17,261 nt of DNA from CAXXOK01 sp964584315 (GTDB lineage Bacteria > Bacillota > Clostridia > Christensenellales > Aristaeellaceae), in assembly GCA_964584315.1 (NCBI GenBank), contig CAZOZO010000056.1:1-17261 (forward strand). Reading direction: 5' to 3'. This document shows, in pieces, positions 1-8,155 of the stretch (position 1 is its first letter; every line of letters starts with the position of its first letter). A program made the position numbers and the translations under genes. The notes beneath the pieces are model-generated. The model saw only the letters and a program-made list of their open reading frames with translations, made no database searches and was not told where the DNA came from.

Positions 1-217
1 CATCCGGGATGGAATAGCCCACATCCTCGCCGGGGGTCAGCAGGTTTTTGGCGACGCTCTCCAGCCACTCGTGCGGCTTCTGGTTGCGGTCGCTCACAAC
101 GCCCGCGCGGCTCTGGTAGCCGGTATGGAAGCCCTCGCCCATCGCGGGCAGCAGCGTCAGGTAGGAGGTCTTGCGGTCGAGCGCGGCCTTGCGCTCATCC
201 TTGCGGGTGCGCTTCAT
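1..217 (-). CDS. Unrecognised protein, N-terminal fragment (last gene of the tubulin-like operon seen here)
   Basis: The first 72 codons of a gene that runs off the left edge. It starts MKRTRKDERKAALDRKTSYL, a basic and hydrophilic N-terminus with no signal peptide or membrane segment, so the visible part looks cytoplasmic. I do not recognise the family. The start is well supported: the ATG overlaps the stop codon of the upstream tubulin-like gene as TGATG, and an AGGAGG lies about seven bases upstream, inside the end of that gene. This arrangement implies translational coupling and a shared transcript, so the product probably works with the tubulin-like protein. Function cannot be called from the fragment. 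Confidence 0.75.
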   Translation of the reverse strand, partial: MKRTRKDERKAALDRKTSYLTLLPAMGEGFHTGYQSRAGVVSDRNQKPHEWLESVAKNLLTPGEDVGYSIPD

Positions 218-2334
218 CAAACGTCCTCCTCCACCACGGCGGCCAGCAGCGCCGCCGTAAAGCTCGCAAACGCAGCGGCGGGGCCTTCGCCCGTCAGGTC
301 GCCGCCGGCAACGCCCGCCAGCGCCTGCCACGCGCCCACGCGATCCGGCACGCGTTGCGCGATCAGGCGGGGGAACGCATCCCACAGCGCGCGGCGAAGC
401 GTGTCCGCGGTCACGGAATCGCCCGCCTCCGCGCCGGTGCCGTAGACCATCAGCAGGCGGTGCAGATCGTCCAGCGCCTTGGGGTCAAACAGCCCGTTCT
501 CCGGCAGCGCGTCGGGCGTTTCGTCCGGCTGCTGGTCGGCCACGCGCTGCTCTACAGCGCGAAGCGCGTCCTCGGTCACCAGCGCGAGGCGATCCTCCAG
601 GCCGTCGTAGGCGCGCTCGATGGCGGTCAGGCGCGCCTTTTCCTGAAGCAGGGTTTGCGGGTCGATCAGGCGGGCGTCCTCGCCCTCCCAGCGGGTCATC
701 TGCTCGCGCTGCTCCAGCAGCGCCTGCCGCTGGGCCATGAGGCGCTGGGTGCGGCGCTCCTTCTCCGCCTGCAAAATGCCAAGGTAGGTTTGCCCGCCCA
801 CCGCATCGATCAGGCGGGGCAGCTTTGCGGTCAGGTCGTAATACTCCTCGTGCAGCCCCTGCACGAAGCCGCGCGCGGCCTCGTCGCCCTTTTGCGATTC
901 GGGCGCGGCTTCGGCGATGGCCAGCAGCGCGCGCACCTCCACAAAGCGGCTGTAGAGGGCGGTCAGCTCCGCGGCGGCGGCTTCCTCGGGCCGCTCCGGC
1001 CGAAGGGTGGGCGGCAGCGTGCGCAGCACCTGCCACATCCAGTTTACGTAGAAAGCCAGCAGGCGGTACAGGTCGTCGGTCAGCTTGACCAGCTGGTCGC
1101 GCTGGGCGGCGGTAAACCGGGCGGTGCCGCGGAAGAACGGCGCGGCGTAGTTCACGGTGCGCAGCAGGCGGCGGTCGTCCTCCCTTAGGCCGGTGCGCAG
1201 CGTGGGGTAGCACTCGATAAAGTAGAGCGCGGCAGCCTTGAGCAGCCCGCCGAACGTGGCGCGGTAGGCTGTGGCCTCCTGGTCGAAGCACTCCCAGCTG
1301 ACCTCGCGGCTGTGCCACTGGTAGTAATAGCAATCGATGTTGTGCGCCTGCGCCCCGCGAAAACCCGTGCGGAAGAACTGCGCCGCGCAGCGCACGGCCA
1401 GCCACTCCAAAAGGTGGGCGTCGTTTTCCTGGCTCTGGCTGCCGGTGGAGTAGATGCGCTGGGTCACGAACGCCTCGCGCGGTAGCCCCAGCAGGTACAG
1501 CGCGTCGTACACGCCGCGCTCGTCCGTTTCGCCGGAGCGGATCATGCCCTCCATGCCGTAGTATTGCAGCGCGGTTCGCGCCTTGTCCAAAAACGTGCTG
1601 GATTTGACGACGATCTCCATGGTTTCGTCCGCGGCGGAGGGGGGCACCTCAAAATACGGCAGCATGAGCACCGCGGAGAGGATGAACCTGTCCGCGCTGC
1701 CCCGGAAACGCTCGCGCAGGAAGCGGCTCACGCTGGGGATGCCGCTGGCCCCCGTGCCGCCGAAGATGGAGCCCACCAGCATGACGCGCACGGTCTCGCC
1801 CACGGCCAGCTCGCCCTGGATGCGTTGCAGCAGGGACACCATCTCGTCCGGCTGGCCGGAGAGGGCCAGCGCGTCCAAGTCGTTCAAAAGATCGGCAAAA
1901 AAGAGCACGCCCAAGTCCGGGTGGCCGCGGAAGCCCTCGCTGTACTCCAGATCCGCCTCGGTTTGGCTGAAGAGGGCCTCGGCGAGCAGGCGGTCGCGCC
2001 GGTGGTTGTGCACCATGCCGCTGACCGAGGTGGCGCGGCGGGCCAGGTTCATATTCCAGCGGTCGACATGCAGCTGGGTATGGAAGCCGCGGCGCAGCGT
2101 GTGCGAAGCGTGGAAAGCCTTGCGCACAGCTTCGTAATGCTCGGCGGCTTGCTTGGCGCGGGTGGTGTTGCCGCAGGCCGCGTCCACATCGACGATCAGC
2201 GCGTTCACGGCGGGCACGGGCACCAGGTGGCCCTCCTCGTCCGGCACGAGGAGCGCGTCGGCGGCGCAGGCATAGACCAGCGCCTCCAGTATCTTGTTGC
2301 CGGTACCGCCGATGGCGAGCAGGTAGTAGGACAT
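217..2334 (-). CDS. Divergent tubulin/FtsZ-like GTPase
   Basis: A 705-residue protein with the hallmarks of the tubulin/FtsZ superfamily. A glycine-rich nucleotide loop (AIGGTGNK, residues 7-14) sits at the very N-terminus. A second strand-loop follows at about 46-60 (VDVDAACGN), and the tubulin signature appears as FGGTGASG at 191-198, matching the GGGTGSG phosphate loop. A helix with DKARTALQYY (about 250-259) may correspond to tubulin helix H7. The protein is far longer than FtsZ (about 380 residues). The extra C-terminal half has a charged, probably coiled-coil stretch at about 520-600. It best fits the large bacterial tubulin-like families (Tubulin_2 type, or the FtsZ-like groups proposed to act in membrane remodelling) rather than cell-division FtsZ. 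The start has AGGAGG five to seven bases upstream. The gene lies 36 bases after a four-helix membrane protein and overlaps the next gene. Superfamily membership is strong; polymerisation and cellular role are inferred. Confidence 0.88.
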   Translation of the reverse strand: MSYYLLAIGGTGNKILEALVYACAADALLVPDEEGHLVPVPAVNALIVDVDAACGNTTRAKQAAEHYEAVRKAFHASHTLRRGFHTQLHVDRWNMNLARRATSVSGMVHNHRRDRLLAEALFSQTEADLEYSEGFRGHPDLGVLFFADLLNDLDALALSGQPDEMVSLLQRIQGELAVGETVRVMLVGSIFGGTGASGIPSVSRFLRERFRGSADRFILSAVLMLPYFEVPPSAADETMEIVVKSSTFLDKARTALQYYGMEGMIRSGETDERGVYDALYLLGLPREAFVTQRIYSTGSQSQENDAHLLEWLAVRCAAQFFRTGFRGAQAHNIDCYYYQWHSREVSWECFDQEATAYRATFGGLLKAAALYFIECYPTLRTGLREDDRRLLRTVNYAAPFFRGTARFTAAQRDQLVKLTDDLYRLLAFYVNWMWQVLRTLPPTLRPERPEEAAAAELTALYSRFVEVRALLAIAEAAPESQKGDEAARGFVQGLHEEYYDLTAKLPRLIDAVGGQTYLGILQAEKERRTQRLMAQRQALLEQREQMTRWEGEDARLIDPQTLLQEKARLTAIERAYDGLEDRLALVTEDALRAVEQRVADQQPDETPDALPENGLFDPKALDDLHRLLMVYGTGAEAGDSVTADTLRRALWDAFPRLIAQRVPDRVGAWQALAGVAGGDLTGEGPAAAFASFTAALLAAVVEEDV

Positions 2335-2370
2335 ATTGCCTCCTAACAGGGGAAAGTGCGAGCGTTGGCG

Positions 2371-3003
2371 TTACAGCCTCTTGAAATACGCCCGCCTCCC
2401 GGATATCGCGGGGGGCGCGGCCAGCCGGAAACAGGCCATGGCCGCCAGCGGCACCGTCGCAAACCCGCAAAAGTAGATCACATAATCCCACTCCGTGCGG
2501 CCTGCCACCGTGCGCAGGCCCAGCAGGTACACGGCCAGCGCGCCCAGCGCGCAGACGCCCAGCACCACCAGCATCGACATGCGGTACGCCGCCACCGCCC
2601 GCTGGACGGAGCGCGCCCCGTGCCGCGGGTGCGAAAAGCGCGCGCGCCACAACAGCTGCCAGATGAGCGATAAAAGCCACGCCGCGCCCACCACCGCGCC
2701 TACCGTGTAGCGCCACACCACGTCGCGCGCGGCCAGCATGGCGCGCAGGGCCTCGCCGCCAGCGCCCGCTTGCTGGGATGCCTGTGCCAGCGCCTCGCGG
2801 GCCGCATCCGGCAGAGCGGCGGCAATGCCCGCCAGCCCCGCGAACGCCGCGGGCGCGGAGCCCGCCAGCTTGTAGGGGTACAGCCAAAGCAGCGCCGCCA
2901 CGGGCACGGCGATGGCCAGCCCCCAGGCCAGCAGATAGACCAGCAGCACCTTGGTGCGGTTGTGGTACCGCACGCGCGGTTCCGGGGTAAGCATGGCGTG
3001 CAT
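2371..3003 (-). CDS. Four-helix integral membrane protein
   Basis: A 210-residue protein of no family I recognise, with four predicted membrane helices. They start near KVLLVYLLAW, VVWRYTVGAVVGAAW, MSMLVVLGVCALGA and DYVIYFCGFATVPLAAM. An alanine-rich loop of about 55 residues lies between helices 1 and 2, and a basic loop (RARFSHPRHGARS) between helices 2 and 3. I chose the ATG at 3003 because AAAGGA lies eight bases upstream. An in-frame ATG at 3033 overlaps the stop of the preceding lipoprotein gene (TGATG) and would add ten residues, but it lacks a good ribosome binding site. Its place between a lipoprotein and a tubulin-like GTPase suggests it links the outer face of the membrane to the cytoplasmic partner; that is inference. 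Confidence 0.82.
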   Translation of the reverse strand: MHAMLTPEPRVRYHNRTKVLLVYLLAWGLAIAVPVAALLWLYPYKLAGSAPAAFAGLAGIAAALPDAAREALAQASQQAGAGGEALRAMLAARDVVWRYTVGAVVGAAWLLSLIWQLLWRARFSHPRHGARSVQRAVAAYRMSMLVVLGVCALGALAVYLLGLRTVAGRTEWDYVIYFCGFATVPLAAMACFRLAAPPAISGRRAYFKRL

Positions 3004-3032
3004 CGCTCTATCCTTTCCATGCGGCGCGGGCA

Positions 3033-5171
3033 TCACGGCCCGGGCACGAACACTTCGAACGTATAGCGGATCAGCGGGCTCACATCCGACGCGGCGGCGG
3101 CGCGCAGCTGGGCGAACAGCTCCTTGAGGCGCACCGACCTGTACACCGGCGGAAAATCCGGCACGCGCAGGCCGTGGTACAGCTTTTCGGTAAAGGGGCC
3201 CCACGCGTGCTGGAACATGCGCGGCAGGGCTTTGCTGTCACGGTCGTACTCGGTCATGGCGGTGGCGAAGGTTTCCCACTCGTACACCTGCGCGTCGCTC
3301 ACGGAGGCGCTCACGCTCTGCTCGCCGTCGATCCACGGCACGGCCTGCCATGCCACCTGCTCGCCCGTCGCGTCGGCGGCCACATGCAGGCGGTAGTAGC
3401 CGGTGCGCAGCAGCCCGCCGTCCACGGCGAAGGTCACGACCAGCCTGCCGCCCTCCTCCGCGATGCCCTGAAGGGTGAAGGCGTCGCCCTGCGCCCCTTC
3501 GGCGAAGCGGTATACCTTGTCGCGGTAGGCGATGGCCTGCACGCCCGCGGACGCGGCGGCGTTCTGCGGCGTGCTGGGCAGCACCTCGCTGAGCAATACG
3601 CTGCTTACGGCGGTCAGGCTGGCGCCGGTCAGGCGGCTCACGTCCAGGCTGGCCCCATCCGCGCCCGCCTCGATGGGCAGGCTGATGGCGAGGGTGCGAT
3701 CCGGCTGCGCGCCCTGCGCGTCCGCCGCGAGGGTGATGCGCGGCAGGCCGCTCTCGGCCACGGTGGTCGTGGCTTGGGACATGGCAGCAGGCTTTGCGTC
3801 GCCCGTGGCATCGGCGGCAGCGGCATCCGTGCCCGTACCGCCCACGGCAGCCTCGGCCAGCGCCGCGCCCGCCGTGGCCTGCGTGTAGTAGCCCATGCCC
3901 GGGCGGGCGATCACGGTGTGGTTCCACGCAAAGCCAAAGGGCTGCTGGGTGACGGTCTGCCCATCCGCGGCGTAGGCGAGCTCGCCGTTTTCCGGCCCGC
4001 GCAGGCCGCGCAGAGCACGGTCGCCATTGATGGCGGTGTCAAGGTTGGTGATAAAATCATCCACACGGGCGCGGGTGCCCACCACCAGCGTGAGCAGGCG
4101 GCGGGGCATCACGCCCAGGTTTTCAAAGGTCTGCTTTTTTTCGTCGAGGATCACGCGGCCCCACAGCAGCGGCTCGCTCAGGTCCGCGGTGGTGAAGGTG
4201 CTCAGCTGGCCCAGGTAGTCCAGCTGAAAATCCAGCACGCCAACGCACAGCCCCGCGTCGAACACGCCCATCTGCCGCAGCAGCTGCTCATAATAGGCGA
4301 TGGTCTTGCCCGTATCGTCCGCGCCGGAGACACGGCGCACCGACGCGGGGTCGATGGTGATCACGCTCAGGCGGCGCAGGTCGAGGTTGGGCAGCGCGTC
4401 ATAGAGCGCGCACTGTACCTCGTCGCGCCCCGCGGCGAGGAGGTAGGCCCCGTCGCCTTCCGCGATGGCGTTCACCTGCGCGGCTTGCGCACCGGCCATC
4501 GCGTCCCGGAGGGCCGGGTTTTCCAAAAGCTGCGCGTCCAGCGTGGCGGCGCGGGCGAGCCAGTCCGGCGCGCCCAGCGCGTAGAAGCTCTTTTGCATAT
4601 CCTCCGCGCCCATGCGCTTGAAAAAGCCCGCGTCGGTCTCCTGCGCCACGGTGTGCAGGTCGCGCCACACGGAGGCGCGTTCGTCCGCGGCATCCCGGTT
4701 CAGGCCGTAGCCCGCGAGGGCCGCGTCCGGAATGGTTTCGTTGCCATAGCGGATGGTGCGCACGCGCGCGTCGCCCGCGGCGGTCAAAAAATCGCCCAGC
4801 AGGTTCTCATACCAGCCCGCGCGTGCGTTATAGTGGTAGTGGAAGCCGCCCTCGCGGTACTTTTTACCCATGTGGGGGTACATGCTGGCGACGCTGGTAT
4901 TGATGCCGCCCATGTTCTGCGTGCCGTCCAGCCAGAAATCGACCAGCGCGTAGCCGTCGTCATCGGTCTGGGCCTGCGCGGCGGGGGCGCTGCCGTCGTG
5001 CCAGGCGGGCAGGCTGACCAGCGCAAGGTTCGGGCCCGCGGCCTGCGGGGCGGGCTCATCCAGCGCATCGCACGCAGACAGCGCGACAAGCGCCAAAAGC
5101 AGCAACGCAAACAGCGCCGCCCGCCGATACGCGCGCGCGGCTTTAACGGGCTGTGCCCTGTGCCAAGGCAT
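3033..5171 (-). CDS. Large lipoprotein with a possible degenerate vWA-like domain
   Basis: A 712-residue protein with a clear lipoprotein signal: basic N-region, leucine/alanine-rich core, and lipobox LSAC with the lipidated cysteine at residue 34. It should be anchored on the outer face of the cytoplasmic membrane. After the signal, a strand followed by DGTQN (D82, T84, N86) resembles the DxSxS metal site of von Willebrand A domains with both serines replaced. Later strands such as LSVITID and ALCVGVLDF-like segments would suit an alpha/beta fold, but this is a weak call. The C-terminal half, rich in Ala, Gly and Thr, looks like beta-sandwich or linker sequence. The ATG has GAGAGGGG about eight bases upstream. 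It is the first gene of the operon leading to the membrane protein and the tubulin-like GTPase. I cannot name the family; lipoprotein status is certain enough to use. Confidence 0.85.
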   Translation of the reverse strand: MPWHRAQPVKAARAYRRAALFALLLLALVALSACDALDEPAPQAAGPNLALVSLPAWHDGSAPAAQAQTDDDGYALVDFWLDGTQNMGGINTSVASMYPHMGKKYREGGFHYHYNARAGWYENLLGDFLTAAGDARVRTIRYGNETIPDAALAGYGLNRDAADERASVWRDLHTVAQETDAGFFKRMGAEDMQKSFYALGAPDWLARAATLDAQLLENPALRDAMAGAQAAQVNAIAEGDGAYLLAAGRDEVQCALYDALPNLDLRRLSVITIDPASVRRVSGADDTGKTIAYYEQLLRQMGVFDAGLCVGVLDFQLDYLGQLSTFTTADLSEPLLWGRVILDEKKQTFENLGVMPRRLLTLVVGTRARVDDFITNLDTAINGDRALRGLRGPENGELAYAADGQTVTQQPFGFAWNHTVIARPGMGYYTQATAGAALAEAAVGGTGTDAAAADATGDAKPAAMSQATTTVAESGLPRITLAADAQGAQPDRTLAISLPIEAGADGASLDVSRLTGASLTAVSSVLLSEVLPSTPQNAAASAGVQAIAYRDKVYRFAEGAQGDAFTLQGIAEEGGRLVVTFAVDGGLLRTGYYRLHVAADATGEQVAWQAVPWIDGEQSVSASVSDAQVYEWETFATAMTEYDRDSKALPRMFQHAWGPFTEKLYHGLRVPDFPPVYRSVRLKELFAQLRAAAASDVSPLIRYTFEVFVPGP

Positions 5172-5313
5172 GGCAACCGCCCCTCTCGCTGTATGTAGTC
5201 AACGAAAGTTATTCGCCCTGCGGGCATGCTTTTCCTTTTTGGGATTGAGCGGTAAGGGGGTTTTACAGATGTATAAAAGACCCGTAAGAACCCCCGCCGC
5301 AGCGGAAGCGGGT
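5172..5313. other. Intergenic stretch upstream of the lipoprotein operon
   Basis: This stretch should hold the minus-strand promoter of the lipoprotein/tubulin-like operon. I see a TATACA-like hexamer (minus strand, near 5270) and a TTGACT (near 5200), but no correctly spaced pair, so no promoter is called. No gene is supported here. Confidence 0.4.
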
Positions 5314-5598
5314 CAAGGGCGAAGCCCTTGCGGGGTTTGGGGTGGAACCCCAAACTCCCCCGCGCCACAGCGCACACACCGCAAGCGCGACAACAGCCGC
5401 GAAGCGGCTATGTCTCGCGCGGCGCATTCAGCCAACTGGAGTGATACTCCCCACCCGTCCCCAGGGGGAGGTTGGGAGGGGGACGAAGTCCCCTGCCCCG
5501 CCAGTTTGATCGGCGCGCAGCGCGCTATCGCGCCCTGTGCTGGCCAAACTGGCCATCTCCGGTTCGCTTTCGCCTTCGGCGAAGCGGCCACTGGCCGC
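5314..5598. repeat. Cluster of short perfect hairpins (dispersed-repeat island)
   Basis: A non-coding block built of consecutive inverted repeats. CAAGGGC-GAA-GCCCTTG lies at 5314-5330; GTTTGGGGT-GGA-ACCCCAAAC at 5335-5355; AGCCGC-GAA-GCGGCT at 5395-5409; GGAGT-GAT-ACTCC at 5438-5450; GGGGAC-GAA-GTCCCC at 5479-5493; TTCGCC-TTC-GGCGAA at 5569-5583; and GCGGCC-ACT-GGCCGC at 5584-5598. Most stems are perfect, and three share a GAA loop (a fourth is TTC, the same on the other strand). None is followed by a T-run, so they are not standard terminators. The layout resembles REP/MITE-like intergenic repeats common in GC-rich gut Clostridia. The block separates the end of the kinase gene from the lipoprotein operon. 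Confidence 0.7.
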
Positions 5599-5635
5599 AC
5601 GCTCTCCTTCGGTGCCAAAGGCCGCAGAGCGGCCG

Positions 5636-8155
5636 CTACATATACGTCGCCAATTTCACCAGCAGCGCGCGGTAATCAATGGGCTTGGGCACATGCCCGT
5701 CCATGCCCGCCTCGGCGGCCTGCCGCACGTCGCTGTCGAAGGCGTCGGCGGTCATGGCGAGGATGGGCACGGTTTTCGCGTCCGGATGGCCGCTGCCGCG
5801 GATGGCGCGCGTGGCCTCGTAGCCGTCCATCACGGGCATGCGCACGTCCATCAAAACGGCGTGGTAGGTGCCCGCGGGGCTCTGGGTAAAGCGCCGCACG
5901 GCCTCGGCCCCGTTGGCGGCCCCGTCGATCACGAAGCCGCCCTGCTGGGTGAGCAGCTCGGTGGCGATCTCCATGTTCATGTCGTTGTCCTCTACCAGCA
6001 GCAGGCGCTTGCCCGCGAGGCACAGGTGCGGGTCGGGCTGGGCGGTGGCCAGCGCGCGCCTGCCTGTATCGACCGGGAAGGGGATCTCCACGGTAAAGGC
6101 GGTGCCGCGGTTTTCCTCGCTCGCGACGGCGATGGTGCCGCCCATCAGGTCGATCAGCCGCCGCGCGATATTCAGGCCCAGCCCGCTGCCGCCGAAGTGC
6201 CCGTCCACCGCCTCGGTCGACTGGGTGTAGATGTTGAAAAGCTGCTTTTGGAACGCCTCGCTCATGCCGATGCCCGTATCCCGCACCTGAAAGCGCACCA
6301 TGACGCGCCCGTCCGAAAGGGGCCGCTGCGCCGCGGTAAGCGTCACGCTGCCGCCCGTGGGGGTAAACTTCATGGCGTTGCTCAAAAGGTTCACGATCAC
6401 CTGCTTGACGCGCAGGTCGTCGCCGATCAGGAAACGCTCCGGCAGGTCGCCCGCCTCCACGCGGTAGAGGATGCCGCGGGTCTTGGCCAGCGCGTTGTAG
6501 ATGGAGGCCAGCGTGTCCAGCAGCACGCCGATGTCAAAACCGGCGCTGGCCAGGCGCAGCTTGCCGCTGTCCAGCGAGCCCATGTCCAGCACGCCGCCCA
6601 CCAGCTGCAACAAATGGTTGGCCGCGTACTCGCTCTTGACAAAGCAGTCCGCAAGGCGCTCCGGGTCGTGGGCGTTCATGCGGGCCAGGGTCAGGTAGCC
6701 CAGCATGGCGTTGAGCGGCGAGCGTATCTCGTGGCTGATGTAAGCGGCAAAGCCCGCGCGGGCGCGGCTCTGGCGCTCGGCCGTATCCAGCGCCTGGCGC
6801 AGCTGCTCGTTTTTTTGCTCCTCGGCGCGCACGGCGTCGTCCACATCCATGACGTAGACCATCACGCAGGCGGGGTGCGCGGGCGAGGGCATCATGCTCT
6901 GGAACACGATGCGTGCCCAGCGGAAGCCCCCAGCGCCCAAAATGCGGCAGTCGAAACGCTCCTGCTCCAGCGCGCGCACATCCGTGCTGCCGGTCAGCCG
7001 CCGCACGCGCTCCATGACCAGCGGGATGTCCTCCGGGTGCACGTTGTGGTCGATCACGTCCTGTGTGAGAAGGGGTATGGGCACGCGCGTGATCTCGCCC
7101 TGCCGGATGCGGTAGCGCCAGCGGCGCAGGGTGCGCACGTCCACTTCCCACACGTCGTCGTTCACCTTGTTGGCATAGTCCAAAAACGCGGCGATCTCTG
7201 CGGTGCGTGCCCGCTCCTGCCTGCTGCGCATATCGCGCAGCACGATCAGGCTCGCAAGCAAAAGCACCAGCACGATGGCAGCCGAGGATACCAGCGCCAC
7301 GTCGGTGGGCATTTGGTCCGCGATGGTGGAAAGGTTGATGGGCTGGTTGTGCAGCACGTCCGCGATGATGTAGCCGTTCATATCCGCCGTGCTCACGGAG
7401 TCGATCAGGCGGTTGAGCAGCGGCAAGAGTCGCTGGTCGCCGCCCGCGGGCACGGCAAAGCACGCGCCTACCGCCGCGCCCTCCAGCGGGTGGGCGGCAA
7501 GCTGCGCGTATGCGGCGCTCTGAAGCAGTTTATCCGCCATGTAGCGGTTCAGGACGGCGGCGGGCTGTCGCCCCTCCAGCACAGCATCCAGGCAGTCGCG
7601 CGCGGTGGCAAAATAGGTGAGCGCGGCGGGCACGCCCATGAGCGCGGACGGCATGCGGAAGCCCTCCTGCACGGCGGCGGCGGGCGCGCGCGTGCGGTCG
7701 CTTTTGGTGACCAGCACCAGCGGCATGGTAACGTAGGGCGTGCTGAGCAATACGTCCGTGCGGGCTGCGAGGGAAGCATCGTCCGGCACGCAGAGCAGCA
7801 GGTCGTATCGGTCGGCGGTCTCCAGCGGCACATAGACGAGCGTTACACCCGTCTTTTCGCGGAGGTTGTCCAGCAGCATCACGGCCACGCCGGAGGGGCC
7901 GCCACCTTGCTCCGTGCGCACGAGCGGCTCCCATGTATGGCCGTAGGCGACGGTCAGGGTGGGTTGCGCGGCAAGGTAGGCACGCTCGGCATCGGTAGGG
8001 GCAAAGGCCGTGCCCGCGGCGGGCGTGCTGGTGGGGGCAACCGTGGCGGCTGGCGCCCCGGCCTGCGCGGGCAACGCCAGCCACAGGCAGCAAAGCAGCG
8101 CGCACAGCCACGCGCGCCGGGCACAGGCACGGGGCGCCGGCTGCATCACGGGCAT
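5636..8155 (-). CDS. Hybrid sensor histidine kinase with periplasmic solute-binding-type sensor and C-terminal receiver
   Basis: An 839-residue membrane sensor kinase. In order it has a signal peptide (to about residue 33), an extracytoplasmic domain like the SBP_bac_3 family (about 55-275), and one membrane helix (about 288-306). A PAS-like region follows (about 320-440), then HisKA with phospho-accepting H475 in YISHEIRSPLNAML. HATPase_c has N593 in NLLSNAMKF, DTGIG at 626-630 and GSGLGL at 656-661. The receiver domain has acidic E722/D723, phospho-acceptor D770, T802 and K824. All catalytic residues are present, so it should autophosphorylate and relay to its own receiver. The receiver is terminal with no output domain, so an unlinked Hpt or regulator, or the neighbouring c-di-GMP protein, may be the target. 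I chose the ATG at 8155 because GGAGGGG lies about five bases upstream; another ATG at 8146 overlaps the previous stop. The ligand is unknown but may be an amino acid or similar small molecule. Confidence 0.9.
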   Translation of the reverse strand: MPVMQPAPRACARRAWLCALLCCLWLALPAQAGAPAATVAPTSTPAAGTAFAPTDAERAYLAAQPTLTVAYGHTWEPLVRTEQGGGPSGVAVMLLDNLREKTGVTLVYVPLETADRYDLLLCVPDDASLAARTDVLLSTPYVTMPLVLVTKSDRTRAPAAAVQEGFRMPSALMGVPAALTYFATARDCLDAVLEGRQPAAVLNRYMADKLLQSAAYAQLAAHPLEGAAVGACFAVPAGGDQRLLPLLNRLIDSVSTADMNGYIIADVLHNQPINLSTIADQMPTDVALVSSAAIVLVLLLASLIVLRDMRSRQERARTAEIAAFLDYANKVNDDVWEVDVRTLRRWRYRIRQGEITRVPIPLLTQDVIDHNVHPEDIPLVMERVRRLTGSTDVRALEQERFDCRILGAGGFRWARIVFQSMMPSPAHPACVMVYVMDVDDAVRAEEQKNEQLRQALDTAERQSRARAGFAAYISHEIRSPLNAMLGYLTLARMNAHDPERLADCFVKSEYAANHLLQLVGGVLDMGSLDSGKLRLASAGFDIGVLLDTLASIYNALAKTRGILYRVEAGDLPERFLIGDDLRVKQVIVNLLSNAMKFTPTGGSVTLTAAQRPLSDGRVMVRFQVRDTGIGMSEAFQKQLFNIYTQSTEAVDGHFGGSGLGLNIARRLIDLMGGTIAVASEENRGTAFTVEIPFPVDTGRRALATAQPDPHLCLAGKRLLLVEDNDMNMEIATELLTQQGGFVIDGAANGAEAVRRFTQSPAGTYHAVLMDVRMPVMDGYEATRAIRGSGHPDAKTVPILAMTADAFDSDVRQAAEAGMDGHVPKPIDYRALLVKLATYM

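Noticed and set aside
3174..5198. A plus-strand open frame of 674 codons opposite the lipoprotein gene
   Set aside because: Same cause: a shadow rich in Ala, Gly, Arg and His with no motifs. The minus-strand frame has a signal peptide and operon context.
5313..5618. A 101-codon minus-strand frame inside the hairpin island
   Set aside because: It is a translation of the inverted repeats, with no ribosome binding site or recognisable domain.
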